Position numbers and translations under genes: made by a program
Part shown: positions 31,312 through 42,199 of the stretch, piece after piece
How positions within the stretch are numbered: position 1 is the first letter of the stretch
Layout: each line of letters starts with the position of its first letter
NCBI GenBank assembly: GCA_026315105.1
Contig: CM048745.1
Coordinates: forward strand, 740,510,506 to 740,574,505
Reading direction: 5' to 3'
DNA from: Locusta migratoria
Taxonomy: Eukaryota > Arthropoda > Insecta > Orthoptera > Acrididae
Length of the DNA: 64,000 nt
The notes under the pieces: model-generated
Told to the model about the DNA's origin: nothing
Seen by the model: the letters and a program-made list of their open reading frames with translations, nothing else
The model's database searches: none

Positions 31312-32775
31312 TCTATTTATATTAGTCCTCTGTACTCCATTTTTCCTGCCTCATTTACTGCATTTTTATATCTTCTTTTTTCATCAATTAAATTTAGTAT
31401 TTCCTGTGATATCCAAGGATTTTTTGTAAGTCTTGCCTTGCTACGTATTTGGTCCTCTGCTTCTTTAACTATTTCCTCTCTCAAAGCTACCATTATCTTC
31501 TATTGTGATATTTCCTCCCGTTTCTGTCAATTGTTGCAAGAGCTTCCTCTGAAATTTTCAAGAAGTTCAGATTTGTTCAATTTATCCAGATACCATCTCC
31601 TTATTTTCCTATATTTCTGCAGTTCCTTCAGTTTCAGTCAAGAGTTCATAACCAATAACATATGTTCAGACCTATATGTGATCCTGGATATGTCTTACAA
31701 TTTAAAAACTAGTTCTGAAATCTATGCCTTACCCCTTATAAAATGTACCTGGTACCTACCGTTGTCCCTGGTCTCTTCCACGTATACAACTTTCTTTCAT
31801 GTTTCTTAAAGCAAGTGTTTGTTATTACTTAATTATGTTGTGTGTAAAATTCTACAACATGTTATTCATTCCTTTTCCTCAGACCATATTCATCTACTAT
31901 GTTTCCTTCCTTTCCTTTTCCTACTACCGAATTCTAGTCCCCCACCACAATAAAGTTTTCTTCTCCCTTAACTGTCTGAATAATGTCCTTTATGTACTTA
32001 TGCATTTCTTTGATCTCCAAATCATCGGCAAAGCTAGTTGGTATATAAATGTTTACTACAATGGTCGGTGTTGGCTTCATATCTATCTTGACTATGATAA
32101 TTTAATCACTGCGCTGCTCGAAGTAGTTTCCCGCCATTCCTATTTTCTTATTCATTACCATGGTTCAGAACTCTCATTAAACTGTAGGTTTCCCTATAAC
32201 TGGCTGGGTAAGTCAGTTCAAAGGTCAGAGGAAGGCAACTGCATACCATCTCCAAACAGGACCATGCCTAGTAAAGCACTCTGGTGTGTAAACCAATCTT
32301 TGGATTGTTGACTGCTTTACCTTTACCTATTAGATCTACTCCTGTAATACCCCTAACTGATTTTGTAATTATAACCCTGTACTCACCTGACCAGAGTTCC
32401 TGTTCATCTTTACACAGAACTTCACTAATCCCAACTATATCTAACTTTAACCTAGCCTTTCCCCTTTTAAAATTTTCTGACTCCTCGACTCAGTTAACAC
32501 TTTCCCTGCGTCTGACGCTATCATACATTGAGCGCGGATGCTTTTAAGCGTCAGCCGCAGTGAAAGTGTTAAGGGACCTAACATTCCACACCCTGTAGAA
32601 TGCCAGTTGTCTTTCCTGATGACGAGATCCTTCTGAGTAGTTCCCACCCGCAGATCCAAATGGGGAACTATTTTACCTCCAGAATGTTTATCATTGTATA
32701 TTCACACAGTAGAGCTGCATGTCCATGGGAAAATTAACAACTGTAGTTTCCCCTTTCTTTCAGCTGTTTGCAGGA
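31312..32775 (-). mobile_element. RTE-like LINE, 5' half, antisense
   Basis: The minus strand matches the 5' half of 24505-27796. It runs from the segment around its residue 420 (complement of CTATCTATTTATATTAGTCC, 31310) to the 5' leader (complement of GTAGTTTCCCC near 32745). The endonuclease region is recognisable but broken by stops. A block of about 150 bp not found in other copies lies near 32185-32330, and a 71-bp MITE at 32498-32568. Confidence 0.82.
32498..32568. mobile_element. 71-bp TTAA-flanked MITE
   Basis: Terminal inverted repeats of 22 bp agree at 20 positions: left CACTTTCCCTGCGTCTGACG, right (reverse-complemented) CACTTTCACTGCGGCTGACG. TTAA lies on both sides (32494-32497, 32569-32572). 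It occupies the TTAA that intact LINE copies have at this point (CGATTAAGGGATC). This fits a piggyBac-type mini-MITE; a single stem-loop makes up nearly the whole element. Confidence 0.82.
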
Positions 32776-33838
32776 TAAATAATAAAATAGTGTTATGTTA
32801 CTATCAGTTCTGAAGGAATGTATGTCAGAAAAATTAGGCGTATCTCAAGAAACAAAGATAGTTTAATACCTACATAGCCAAAAAAGTTAATGTCCACAAT
32901 ATCTGAATATAGCAAAATTAAAATTACGAACTTTTGAATGCTTCATGCAATTTCAACAAACTGTCGTAGATGATAACTTATTACTTAAAGGTATCATCTT
33001 TAAAGCAACACACTTGAATCTAATTATTGAAGGACTTATTAAACTTGTTCTATTATTTTTTTATGAAATTTTAGTCAGATTATCCAATCTTTTAAAGGAA
33101 CTTAGCAGTTGCAAGCAGCACGATATGCCCCACTTAACCTCATGTTCGTGAAACTATTTAATGAATATTTATCTATTTTGCCACTAACTTTACTTAAATA
33201 TTGTGTAGTGTGAGCACTTCAGCTCATGATGCCTGGTTTGCTTATTTATTTGTTTGATAAATTATCCACACAGCTGATACATATTCCCAATATGACAATG
33301 TTTAATCATGGAGGGGAGGCCATCTGCCGATGACACAGTGGCTAGGGCAGAAAACCGCTGTGGTCAAGCAAAATACTTTTTACTGGAGAGCACCTTTGGG
33401 CTATGTGAACTCTTTATGACTCATTTTGGAAGGAAGAGTATTTTTCTGGATGGCTGAAGAGATTTGATTGCGACAGTGTTAGAATCTGTACAGCAAATGG
33501 CTGCTTCATTGGGACTTAAATAGGCAAGGACTAATGAGTGCCAGTTTAAGAACTTCAACTTTTCAATTTCATTTCGGAATTGTAGTGAACAGTGTATGTG
33601 ATTCTTCACAAGGATTTATGAGTGATGGTATGTTATTCATCAGACTAAGGTTTGAACTATTTTCAGCTGACAATTATTTCCTGTTGTGCATTTTTAAATG
33701 GACTTACTGTCTGAAAATCATCAATGATTAGTTAGTTTGGGATTTTGTTACTATTTTCATAACACATCTGTTCTGATACTTTTGTAACATTTATTTCTAA
33801 TTTATTACTTCAGTTTATGTAGGACCACTTCCTATAGA
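32776..33838. other. AT-rich spacer, nothing recognised
   Basis: No feature that I can support. Short open frames have no recognisable motifs. Confidence 0.4.
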
Positions 33839-33850
33839 TCAATACATGTG

Positions 33851-34048
33851 GCCGCAGCAGAATGGCCGTGTGGACTAAGGCGCCCACATGCAATGCGCAC
33901 AGCCGTTCACCGTCGGAGGTTCGAGTCCTCCCTCAGCCATGGGTGTTTGTGCTGTCTTTAATGTAATTTAGTTCATACGTAGTTTGTAAGTTTAGGGACT
34001 AATGACCATGTAGTTAAGTCCCATAAGCTTAACAAACATTTGAACATT
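33851..34048 (+). mobile_element. tRNA-derived SINE with 12-bp target duplication
   Basis: The head resembles a tRNA, with an A-box-like TGGCCGTGTGGACTAAGGCG and a B box GGTTCGAGTCC (33918-33928). The body has TAGTTCATACGTAGTTTGTAAG and TTTAGGGACTAATGACC, and the tail is TAACAAACATTTGAACATT. Perfect TCAATACATGTG copies flank it (33839-33850, 34049-34060). Transcription would be by RNA polymerase III from the internal boxes. Related copies are on the minus strand at 38138-38325 and 48122-48322. Confidence 0.93.
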
Positions 34049-34060
34049 TCAATACATGTG

Positions 34061-34904
34061 TTTAAATAAACATTAAGCAACTGATTTTTCTGATGTTGTC
34101 CACACCATCTGCAAATGTTAGAATAAAACTTCTTATTAATTAATCATTTTATATTTCATTATTATTTTGCAAGTGCTAGGCTACACTAGAGTGTTTGGCT
34201 GTAGAATCAAAGGTGCAAGGTACTATTTGCAACTAATTTAGTTGCTGGGCATGAAAGCAGAAGTGTGCGTTTTGACCGTGAGACTACAGCAAGCTATACA
34301 CCTTCAATAGTGCCGTACATAGTGTAATATGTCTATACTGTGTCTGGCCAATGCAGCTTAGTTTGATCAACTCATGAAGACCACATGAAGTGGCAACCTG
34401 ACCATATTGGAAAATGACTCACAACATTATTAGATATCACTGGCTATTGAAGGAATGCAGAAATAGCTGAACTCTACCACCACTATTCCTGACTACAGTT
34501 ACAGCTCGCTGCAAGAAAGCACTCTAGTACCACATTTCCCCTAACTCTCAAACAAATTTCATGCAAAATTTATAGTGAGGTATGTAGCAAGTGTCATATA
34601 TTTAGTGCATTTTATACATGACATGTTTACTCAAACTGAATTAAAACAGAACGTGAAATTAAGTACATTAATGAACAAAACTGAACTAAATGGAACAATT
34701 ATCAATCCGGTACACTACTGATTTTCTTGGAAGTCACATCATATAGCTTGATGGATTGTTATTTTATGAACTTATCATCAACATGAAAAATTTCAGAAAT
34801 ATGATTGTTGTGTGGTCCCCTTGGAAAAAGAAATGTAAAACTATAATTTTTCATAATATAAAAACCCAATTGAAAGCCAAGCAACTTGTCACTCTTTCCA
34901 TATT
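34061..34904. other. AT-rich spacer, nothing recognised
   Basis: No coding pattern, terminal repeat or RNA gene that I can support. Confidence 0.4.
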
Positions 34905-35140
34905 CTTGTCAACATCTAGGAGTGTGGCAACCAGAGATGACGGCTGTGTGACTGTGTTTGTGCCTGTGTGATTGGATGTATGTTATATATTCTGAAACAG
35001 GGCATGGCCAATAGCTTCAGTTTTGTATGTGTGTGTCTTTTTATGTGCCTGTGTCAGCTCTATGTTACATCTTTGCAGTGAGTTGTAAACTGTCTTATTA
35101 TTATATTGTTAATTCCAACTGGACTTTTCAGTGTTAAACA
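34905..35140 (+). mobile_element. GT-rich repeat unit, single copy (family of 22772-23151)
   Basis: It matches one arm plus tail of the perfect palindrome: GTGTGACTGTGTTTGTGCC, ATGGCCAATAGCTTCAG, TATGTGCCTGTGTCAGCTC, TTTGCAGTGAGTTGTAAACTG, ATTCCAACTGGACTTTTC. It is diverged. It lies just downstream of a pumilio exon relative to the minus strand, so within the following intron. Confidence 0.75.
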
Positions 35141-35437
35141 TCTTGTTTTGTGTGGAATTATCACTAACATCACCCTTGACAAGTTTATTAATTTAAATTT
35201 ATGATAAGAAAAAAAATAGTAATTTGTGTGCTGATTACCACTTCCCCTTCTAAATTTTCCTACTTCACATTTTCATAATAATGCATTTCAGGTCCCTCAT
35301 ACATATTCATACCAACTGTTGACACCAAATTTCCTGTAGTAGTATGAAGTGTGAGAGAAAAACTTATTTTTTAATGAGACAAATTTATTATTACAAATTT
35401 ACTGAACAACAACAGTAAAAATTATTAGAATACTCAC

Positions 35438-35575
35438 CTGTCCATTGCCAACTTGTGCATGCTGCTGCTGGAGATGATGGACTGTATTTTGCATGTGTGA
35501 AGAGGCTGCAACAGCTGCTGCAAGCCGTTGTGTTGCCATATGGTTATTTACAAACACCATATGTTCTGCAGCAGG
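35438..35575 (-). CDS. pum: Pumilio, internal coding exon (His/Gln/Ala-rich part)
   Basis: This minus-strand exon of 138 bp encodes 46 residues in phase 0, beginning PAAEHMVFVNNHMATQ and ending QQHAQVGNGQ. The acceptor reads TTTTATTTTCAG|CC and the donor GGACAG|GTGAGTATT, both strong. The segment is low-complexity (Ala, His, Gln), as is usual for the N-terminal half of insect Pumilio, which helps repress target mRNAs bound by the C-terminal PUF repeats. By itself it is not diagnostic. The assignment rests on its phase match and strand with the exon 9.2 kb upstream (44798-44953). An unrelated gene is possible but less likely. Confidence 0.75.
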
Positions 35576-35704
35576 CTGAAAATAAAACACACTCCTCTGT
35601 AATTAAATAATATCACATGTAGTAAATTTTTCTTTAGAAATTTACATATACATATTTTATTAGACTATTACAAGTACTAGGAGACATTCGGGTTGATCTC
35701 ATTA

Positions 35705-35895
35705 CAATTGTGCCTTAATAGAGAGAAAATCTACAATGGAATGACCTGGTTGGAATATCAGTAATATGATGAATGCGGGTGGCAAACTTCCAAAAAGACT
35801 ATCACTGAGCTGCAGACAGACACACAGAATAGACAGGCACATAGAATGGACAGACACATTCACACAGTCATTCAGAATTAACTCATGCACATATG
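35705..35895 (-). mobile_element. Diverged GT-rich repeat unit, minus orientation
   Basis: On the minus strand it carries GTGCCTGTCTATTCTGTG, CTGCAGCTCAGTGATAG and an ATATTCCAACCAGGTCATTCC tail, recognisable relatives of the blocks in 22772-23151. It sits about 130 bp upstream of the pumilio exon acceptor at 35575. Confidence 0.6.
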
Positions 35896-36406
35896 ATCAC
35901 CATCTCTGGACATAGCGACCAGATCCTTAGATCAGTAATGGAAGTGAAGCTGTGAACAGTACTGAAGTGGGTAGGAAAATCATTGTTGAGGAGACACACA
36001 AATTAATATCTGTGATAAGCTGGTAGATTAGAAGGCCCCTACCAGACTAAGTGATACTCCTTCACAGTGGGCAATATGCATTAATGCTGTTGAGTTGGAA
36101 ATATGGGGAGGGAATTGTAGGATTACGGAGGACAATTCAACATATGGAAGTGGCCTGCCTGAAGAAAGCTAGCCATTGAAAATCGTGATAGCTCGGTTAG
36201 TATGCACTCAGACTGTTATTGCTTCCAACTTGGTACGAAGTGGAATAACATCAGTGCAAACCAAAGTCCAGACCCCACTCGATACTATTTTAGGGATAGC
36301 ACAGTAGCAACACAAGGCTCAATGACAATGGAATGTAGGAAAATGGTCATCACTTTTCTTGGAGAGCCAAGTAACAAGAAGATTTGAAAAGAATTAAGAT
36401 GATGTA

Positions 36407-37591
36407 CAGTAAAACCTCATTTTTATGTTCCCGGTTTTTACGTTTTCCCGCCATTTACACAATTTTTTGTTGGTCCCGTCAAATTTCCTATGTTCACAAT
36501 GTTAATTCGCCCTCGTTTTTTCGTTAACATATTTACACTTTTTCTGCACTTGTTCGTGAAGAAAAAAATGATATCATGTACATAAATTGACACTAGCATG
36601 GCTTTCTCCTTAAAGTATAGTGCTTAAAAATTATTCTCAGTAGAGTTTCTTGGCACTTTGCATTTATTCAAACGTATATTTTGTGTATTGTTGTTGGCAG
36701 TACGCAGCTAGCTGACTTACGACACGCCGATTTGTGACGATGTAGTTCCTCTTTCCACTAGCTTCTTTGCCAGGGTGCCTGGCGTGTACTCAGAAAACAT
36801 AACGGTTTGTTGACTTGAGAATAACGCCGATTTGTGGCGGGTTAGTTCCTCTTTCCGCTAGCTTCTTTGCCAGAGTGGCTGGCGTACACTCAATCAATCA
36901 GAACCAGTTGCTTTGTTGATGTGAGAATAAAGAGTTGCATTGTTTATGTGATACATATTTCTGATTAATAAAGAACGTTATCTGTCAATTTGGGTCTCAA
37001 AATACGCACAACCTCAAAAAAGCTATAATAGTGTGAGATGCTGATCCTTTGCAAACATCACAAAAATACTTGTGCATATGTTTGCACTCGAGAATGCGAA
37101 TAAATTCTCTAATATTGTCGTGTGACACATCGAAAAATACAAAAAGAACGGAACTTTAGGAGTTTTACTATGTAAATAATTAATGCCGGTAAAAGGCAGC
37201 AATTCTGAAAGATGTGTTACATAGCCTGGCAGCGGCGTCCAAACGATATCTATCAAAGTGGTTCAGGTAATTTTGAAGAGGTTTTACACAGCCCAAAAGA
37301 GTCGTCTTCAATTATAATGAATGAAATTACGTCAAAAATTTCTACTTCCCATAAAATTATCAGTTCTGCCCTGAGCTGAAAATAGTAAAAATTTGGATAA
37401 CCGTTATTGTATAATAAACTGCCTGGCAAGTATTTAGATACCTATTTTGTACATATATTACGAATAAGCTACGAAAATGCAAGGCTGATCCAGTAAGCAT
37501 ATTTTACCATTTAAAACATTATTTCCTGCATTTTATGTTTTCCTGCATTTTACTGAAGTCCCTTGTAAAGCGTAAAAACGAGGTTCTACTG
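36407..37591. mobile_element. Tigger-like non-autonomous DNA element
   Basis: Ends are CAGTAAAACCTCATTTTTATG (36407) and, reverse-complemented, CAGTAGAACCTCGTTTTTACG (37571-37591), matching at 18 of 21 positions, with TA on both sides (36405-36406, 37592-37593). TA duplication and CAGTA-AACCTCG ends fit Tc1/mariner, Tigger-type elements. At 1185 bp it has no transposase that I can read. It contains a tandem duplication of 100 bp. It lies in the large pumilio intron. Confidence 0.85.
36726..36929. repeat. 100-bp tandem duplication inside Tigger-like element
   Basis: Two diverged copies start GCCGATTTGTG at 36726 and 36826. Each contains TAGTTCCTCTTTCC, TAGCTTCTTTGCCAG and a GAGAATAA end. The copies differ by scattered substitutions and a few extra bases. 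Confidence 0.9.
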
Positions 37592-37599
37592 TATTTTTG

Positions 37600-38137
37600 T
37601 CAGGTGGCTATATTAACTATTACAATTCCATTTGTTAATCATATGGTTGGAGTCCATGAGAGACATAAAGGGGCTGATAGGACTGATTATGCTCTGGAAT
37701 CACCACCTGTCACCAAAGGAGATGGGAGATCAACAACAAACTTTTGTTCAGGTTCCAACTGTGCAGGAGGGTGGGGTGGGGGGAGGGGTGTCAGAAGTGC
37801 TAGGAATGCTTGAGAGCCTTGTACCAATTCTTACTTTTCTTTTTTTTGTCCTTTGGAACCTTGGTTAGGCAATACGTTCATAGGCAGGTGAAGAGCAGGC
37901 AGTCCTGGAGGCTACAGACCTTAATTCTTTTGTTAATTGGTCTGAGAGTCTGACCTCTGAATTGATGATCTCCAGAGAGAGTAGTTTTGTGGAGAAGCCC
38001 TCTCACCGGCAGACACTGAAGAACTCATCTCAAAGCGGGTATGGGAAATGGCTCTGGGAGGGGGTATTGTGAAAGCCACATAGGAAAGAGATGTTGTTGT
38101 TACTGCAATTTTTAGAAGAGGCTAAACTGCTGTGTCA
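37600..38137 (-). other. Unassigned, coding-like stretch
   Basis: On the minus strand a frame with few stops reads LSLEIINSEVRLSDQLTKEL, then ERIA and KKRKVRIGTRL, then a Pro-rich part. The composition resembles LINE ORF1 products, and it lies next to LINE sequence on the same strand, but I recognise no domain. Confidence 0.3.
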
Positions 38138-38325
38138 TCAAAAAAAATGTTCAAATGTTTGTAAAGTGTATGTGACTTAACTACGGGGTCATCAGTCCCT
38201 AAGCTTACAAACTACTTATGAACTACTTACGAACTAGGACGGCACAAATATCCATGCCTGAGGGGGGATTCGAACCCCTGACCATAGTGGCCGTGCAGAC
38301 CGTGACTGAAGCGCCTCAGTCCCCT
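38138..38325 (-). mobile_element. tRNA-derived SINE, minus orientation
   Basis: On the minus strand, a head with B box GGTTCGAATCC (about 38264-38276) leads to GTGCCGTCCTAGTTCG, AGTTTGTAAGCTTAGGGAC, TGATGACCCCGTAGTTAAG and the AACATTTGAACATT end. It is the same family as 33851-34048. No clear target duplication was found. Confidence 0.88.
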
Positions 38326-38329
38326 GTTA

Positions 38330-39540
38330 CCAGTTAAGAGGTCACAACATAAGCTGAACAATTTAAATTCAAGTGCTCCACATCCAGTACATGAAATGCA
38401 CAAAGACACAATGGATGTTAAAATGACAGTACAAAAATGAAAACACAAAAGGAGTAGACCAAATATTCAACAGAGCTAAAAAATCACAGCAGAAGATTGT
38501 GGCTGGCTGTTCATGGGGATAATAAAGGATGAGGCAACCACTCTGCTCAAAATAAAAAGCCCCAGTGACAATACAACATATAAAGCATAAAAGTACCAAC
38601 CGATTAAAAGTTCTGGAAGAGTGGTGGCCTGAAATACTAGGCAATGGTACCCACCACTAAATAGAACAATAAAACCCAGCTGCGCGAATAAAACCTAAAA
38701 CATGGTCTGCCATTGAGGCATTGTCAGTTAAAAATGACGGAAGTGCAGTTGGCAGATTATAGGACTGCAAGACAGCTAAAACTGAACAGTCCAAGAGAAT
38801 GTGGACCACTGTCAACGAAACAGCACAATGGCTTTGGGAGGGTTCTCTCGATGGCCAAGCATTAACCACATATGGCCAAATGCAGTTGGCAAAGAACAAC
38901 AGAGTCCCAATGAGAGGGTCTCAGGAAGGACTTCCATGTGCCAGTGGAGAGTTTAATGGCACGGAGCTTATTCACTAAGCTCAAGTCGGCCCATTCTAAA
39001 ATTCAAAGCCCTAAGACCTTGCAGTTCAACTGCCTTCGGAAATCCCCTTCCTGGAGACCAATCTCCAAGGGCCATGAAGTGGTGGCCTGCTCAGCCAACT
39101 AATCAAAGTGTTCATTGCCTGATAAACTGATGTGGCCTGACTTGCCAAGGGTGAAGACTGCATCCTACATTGACCGCATTACAAGATGTTTAGGAAAACA
39201 CTGGTCTAGCACCTGCAAGCCACTCAGGCAGTCGCTACAGATGATGAACGACCTCATGGGGCAAGCTCGGAGATGTTCTAGAGCTTGCAAAATTGCGAGC
39301 AGCTCTACGGTAAAAACGCTACTTTCAGAAGGCAAGAATCACTGTTCACTATAATCCCCACAAAGGCATACCCAGCATGACCATCATCCAGAGAACCTTC
39401 TGTGTAAAGAACTTCTGCATTGTGGAATGATTCAAGCAGCACTCTGAACTGGTGATGGAGATTGAACAGTTTTACTGTGGCTTTTGAGTCCCAGGACAGG
39501 TCCAACCTAATCTGCAGGCAAAGAATCCACCAAGGAGGGG
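38330..39540 (-). mobile_element. Jockey/I-like LINE, RNase H and C-terminal part
   Basis: On the minus strand: LYTEGSLDDGHAGYAFV (about 39395-39345, first RNase H Asp changed to Glu), VFTVELLAILQALEHL (catalytic Glu region), IICSDCLSGLQVL, then LAEQATTSWPL, NKLRAIKLSTGTWKSFLRPS and HWDSVVLCQLHLA. These are the RNase H domain and the segment after it in RNase H-bearing LINEs. The 3' part down to about 38330 continues into untranslated sequence. Stops are frequent. It is in sense orientation relative to pumilio, within its intron. Confidence 0.75.
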
Positions 39541-41510
39541 TATGGGACCGCCAAGACTTTATGAACTCCCTAAGGTTCACAAAGATGGGGTGCTGTTACG
39601 TCCCATTGTCAGTAACATCAGAGCATGTACTATTTGGCCACGATAACTTGACGATTCGCGTGGTGGCTGCTGGGAGCTTGTCTTGTTCGAACAGAAGGCA
39701 GCATCGGCTGCTTGCTGCAGTGCTGGAATCGTTACCCTAACAATGTGTACATTGATTCTTTGCGTCGAGGACCATTGTAAGGTTGGCAGCGCATGTAAAT
39801 AAAAGAATAACTTTCAACTGGTGTATGTTCTCCGCTTGTGGCAGCACCAACAAAATCGTCAAGTTATCATGGCCAAATAGTACATACTTGTTGGCCAAAT
39901 ACTTGACCCTTATGTGGGTAAATGCCCTCATCACATCCGTAATTCCGTGGATTTTGTTAAATGCCTTAACATCTTCAGGCTGGACGAGTCAGATACCATG
40001 GTGAGTTTTGACGTCATTTCGTTGTTTACGAGGTTGCCCCTTCGAGAGTCACTAGATTTGATTGGTCAGAAGTTTGGCGAGAAGACCACTGGATGTTTTA
40101 GGCATGTCTTGACCTCCACTTATTTTCTTTTCAATGGCGAATACTACAAACGGAGGGAGTCGACATGGGTAGCCCACTCTCCCCTGTGGTCGCAAATTTG
40201 TACATGGAGAATTTCAAGGAGGAAGCCTTGTCATCATCTGAATGGAAACCTACTTGCTTTTTCCGTTACGTGGATGACACTTTCGTCATCTGGCCACATG
40301 GTATGGATAAACTCCATGACATCCTTACACATCTGAATACCATACACCCCAACATCAAATTCACTATGGAGACTGAAATGGAGCGTAAATTGCCATTCCT
40401 TGACGTCTTGGTGAAGAGAAGAACTGATGGCACCCTAGGTCATGGTGTGTATCGGAAGACAATGCCCACTGATCTGTATTTACACGCAGACAGCTGTCAC
40501 CACCCATCACAGAGGAATAGGGTAATTAAAACTCTATTACATAGGGCGCGCACTATGCCCGATGCAGAGAGTCTACCCCAGGAATTGGAACACCCGAGAA
40601 CTGCATTCCGAAAAAATAGGAACTCTAGAGTGGCCGATTCAGTGGACTCTCCACCCAACCACTACAGCACAACCTGTGGAAACAAATAAAAACACGAGGG
40701 AGGATGTAGGCACTGCGTTCATTCCATATACTGGCGCACTCTCGGGGAAGGTCGCCAGCATTTTGAAGAAACACCAGGTTGGAACTGTCTTTTGTCCGCC
40801 GAATAAAATTCGTGCACTGGTGGGGAGTGCCAAAGATGTTCTCGGTTTGAGGAAAGCTGGCATGTACCAGATTCCGTGTCAGTGTGGCAAGCCATACATT
40901 GGACAGACAATGCGTACCATCGAGGAACGGTGCATTGAAGACCAGAGGCACATACAATTGATGTATCCGAGCAAGTTGGCAGTCGCTGAACATTGTTTGT
41001 TGGAGAATCATGCCATGGAGTATGAACGCACTAGGATTCTGGTACAGACGTCGAGATACTGGGACTGCGTCGTTAGAGAGGCCATTGAAATTTGCACAAC
41101 TGACGACCTCATAAACCGTGACTGTGGCTATATATCTTAGCAAAGCTTGGGAACCAGCGATTGGGTTAATTAAGAGTAAATCTAGCAAACTTAAGGTAGT
41201 GATGACCATGGCAGACAGAGCCCTCGCATCGACATCATCTCAGACGCCATCACAATCGGTTCCACTGCACGACCGCGACGCGGACCACGGATGGGTCGCT
41301 CCACGGGCCGAGGCTATTGAAATCGTACGCCACCGGGCTAGAACCCAGTTCCCTTCAAGCCGCCGTAGCATGCGGATCTCCGTGCCGGTGCGTTTCCAGG
41401 AGCTCAGTCCGTCAGTTCACCTGACGATGACGACATGTATGATCGCCAAAATATTGTGCCCATTGGACACTATAGACCGGCAGTACACCTTTGGATATTT
41501 TTAACATAAT
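39541..41510 (+). mobile_element. Penelope-like element with RT and GIY-YIG domains
   Basis: The copy starts inside the RT (PPRLYELPKVHKDGVLLRPI, 39549-39608). After a MITE it resumes with NALITSV-type fingers, then MVSFDVISLFTRLPL (about 39999-40043), MGSPLSPVVANLYMENF, FFRYVDDTFVIWPHG (RT motif C, YVDD intact), KLPFLDVLV, and a basic linker. Then come GTVFCPPNKIRALVGSAKDV and GMYQIPCQCGKPYIGQ (GIY-YIG endonuclease, about 40859-40906), and REAIEICTTDDLINRDCGY at the end (stop near 41140). A 3' tail with CCTGACGATGACG and CGCCAAAATATTG follows. At least two frameshifts (near 40160 and 40610) and the 5' truncation make it dead. It is in the pumilio intron, antisense. Confidence 0.92.
39630..39880. 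mobile_element. 251-bp MITE with 27-bp inverted ends, in Penelope RT
   Basis: Ends are CTATTTGGCCACGATAACTT (39630) and, reverse-complemented, CTATTTGGCCATGATAACTT (39880), with one mismatch over about 27 bp. TA lies on both sides (39628-39629, 39881-39882); because the surrounding bases read GTAC on both sides, a 4-bp GTAC duplication is also possible. It splits the Penelope reading NIRAC|YLLAKYL. It has no coding capacity. Confidence 0.85.
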
Positions 41511-42190
41511 GATTGTCTTTCTCATTAATCAGATTACAGTGCTTTGAATCAAAATACAAGAAAACTGCCATTATTGAATGCCCTTATTCGGAATTTACTT
41601 TGCTGTTTCAACTTTTATGATGAATAGTGTGTTAAATATATGTATTTAGCCTTACTTCCTTTACTTCATACATAAATTTTGTTTCAAGATTTGAATGACA
41701 AATACGAGTGCTTCATGTCGGAAACCAACCCATTTCTTCGTCAACAGCTTGTTTTCAACTGAATCCTTGAATAAAATAATGTGTTTAATTTTGTCAACAT
41801 TTAACTCAAATGCACAAAACAATTAACATATAACACATGACATTTTAAACAGTACTATTTTGAAAAAAGAAATGTTCACATTATTTTTGCTTCTGCTGGT
41901 ACAGTAATATGTTAAACAAACATCAGGCATGATTTCTAAAAGAACTGCTTATCTCACTCGTTCGCACTATCTCGATTTCAGACAGCCACTGCCTGGCTTC
42001 CAATAATATGGCGACTAATAGTGCAGCGTGGCACCGCAGGGAGCGCTAAAGATCAAGTCACCGCCCCTCTATACACATTCTATCTCTTTGTGTGCAACCA
42101 AGGCAGTCAGATCAGCGAGAGAAAAAAAAGAGCAGACAATGATGTCTTGCAACACCCTGATCCTGACAGCCACTGCCTGGAGGGCCATAT
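41511..42190. other. Spacer, nothing recognised
   Basis: The AT-rich left half has no feature. From about 41990 the sequence may be the decayed 3' end of the adjacent LINE ORF1 segment. Confidence 0.4.
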
Positions 42191-42199
42191 GGAGAGGCA

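Noticed and set aside
31438..31809. 123-codon plus-strand frame
   Set aside because: Antisense shadow of the minus-strand RTE-like LINE endonuclease region.
33851..33930. Possible tRNA gene (also at 38260 and 63470)
   Set aside because: B boxes are clear, but each lies at the head of a 190-290-bp SINE; those at 33851 and 63459 have target duplications, and stems do not form a proper cloverleaf.
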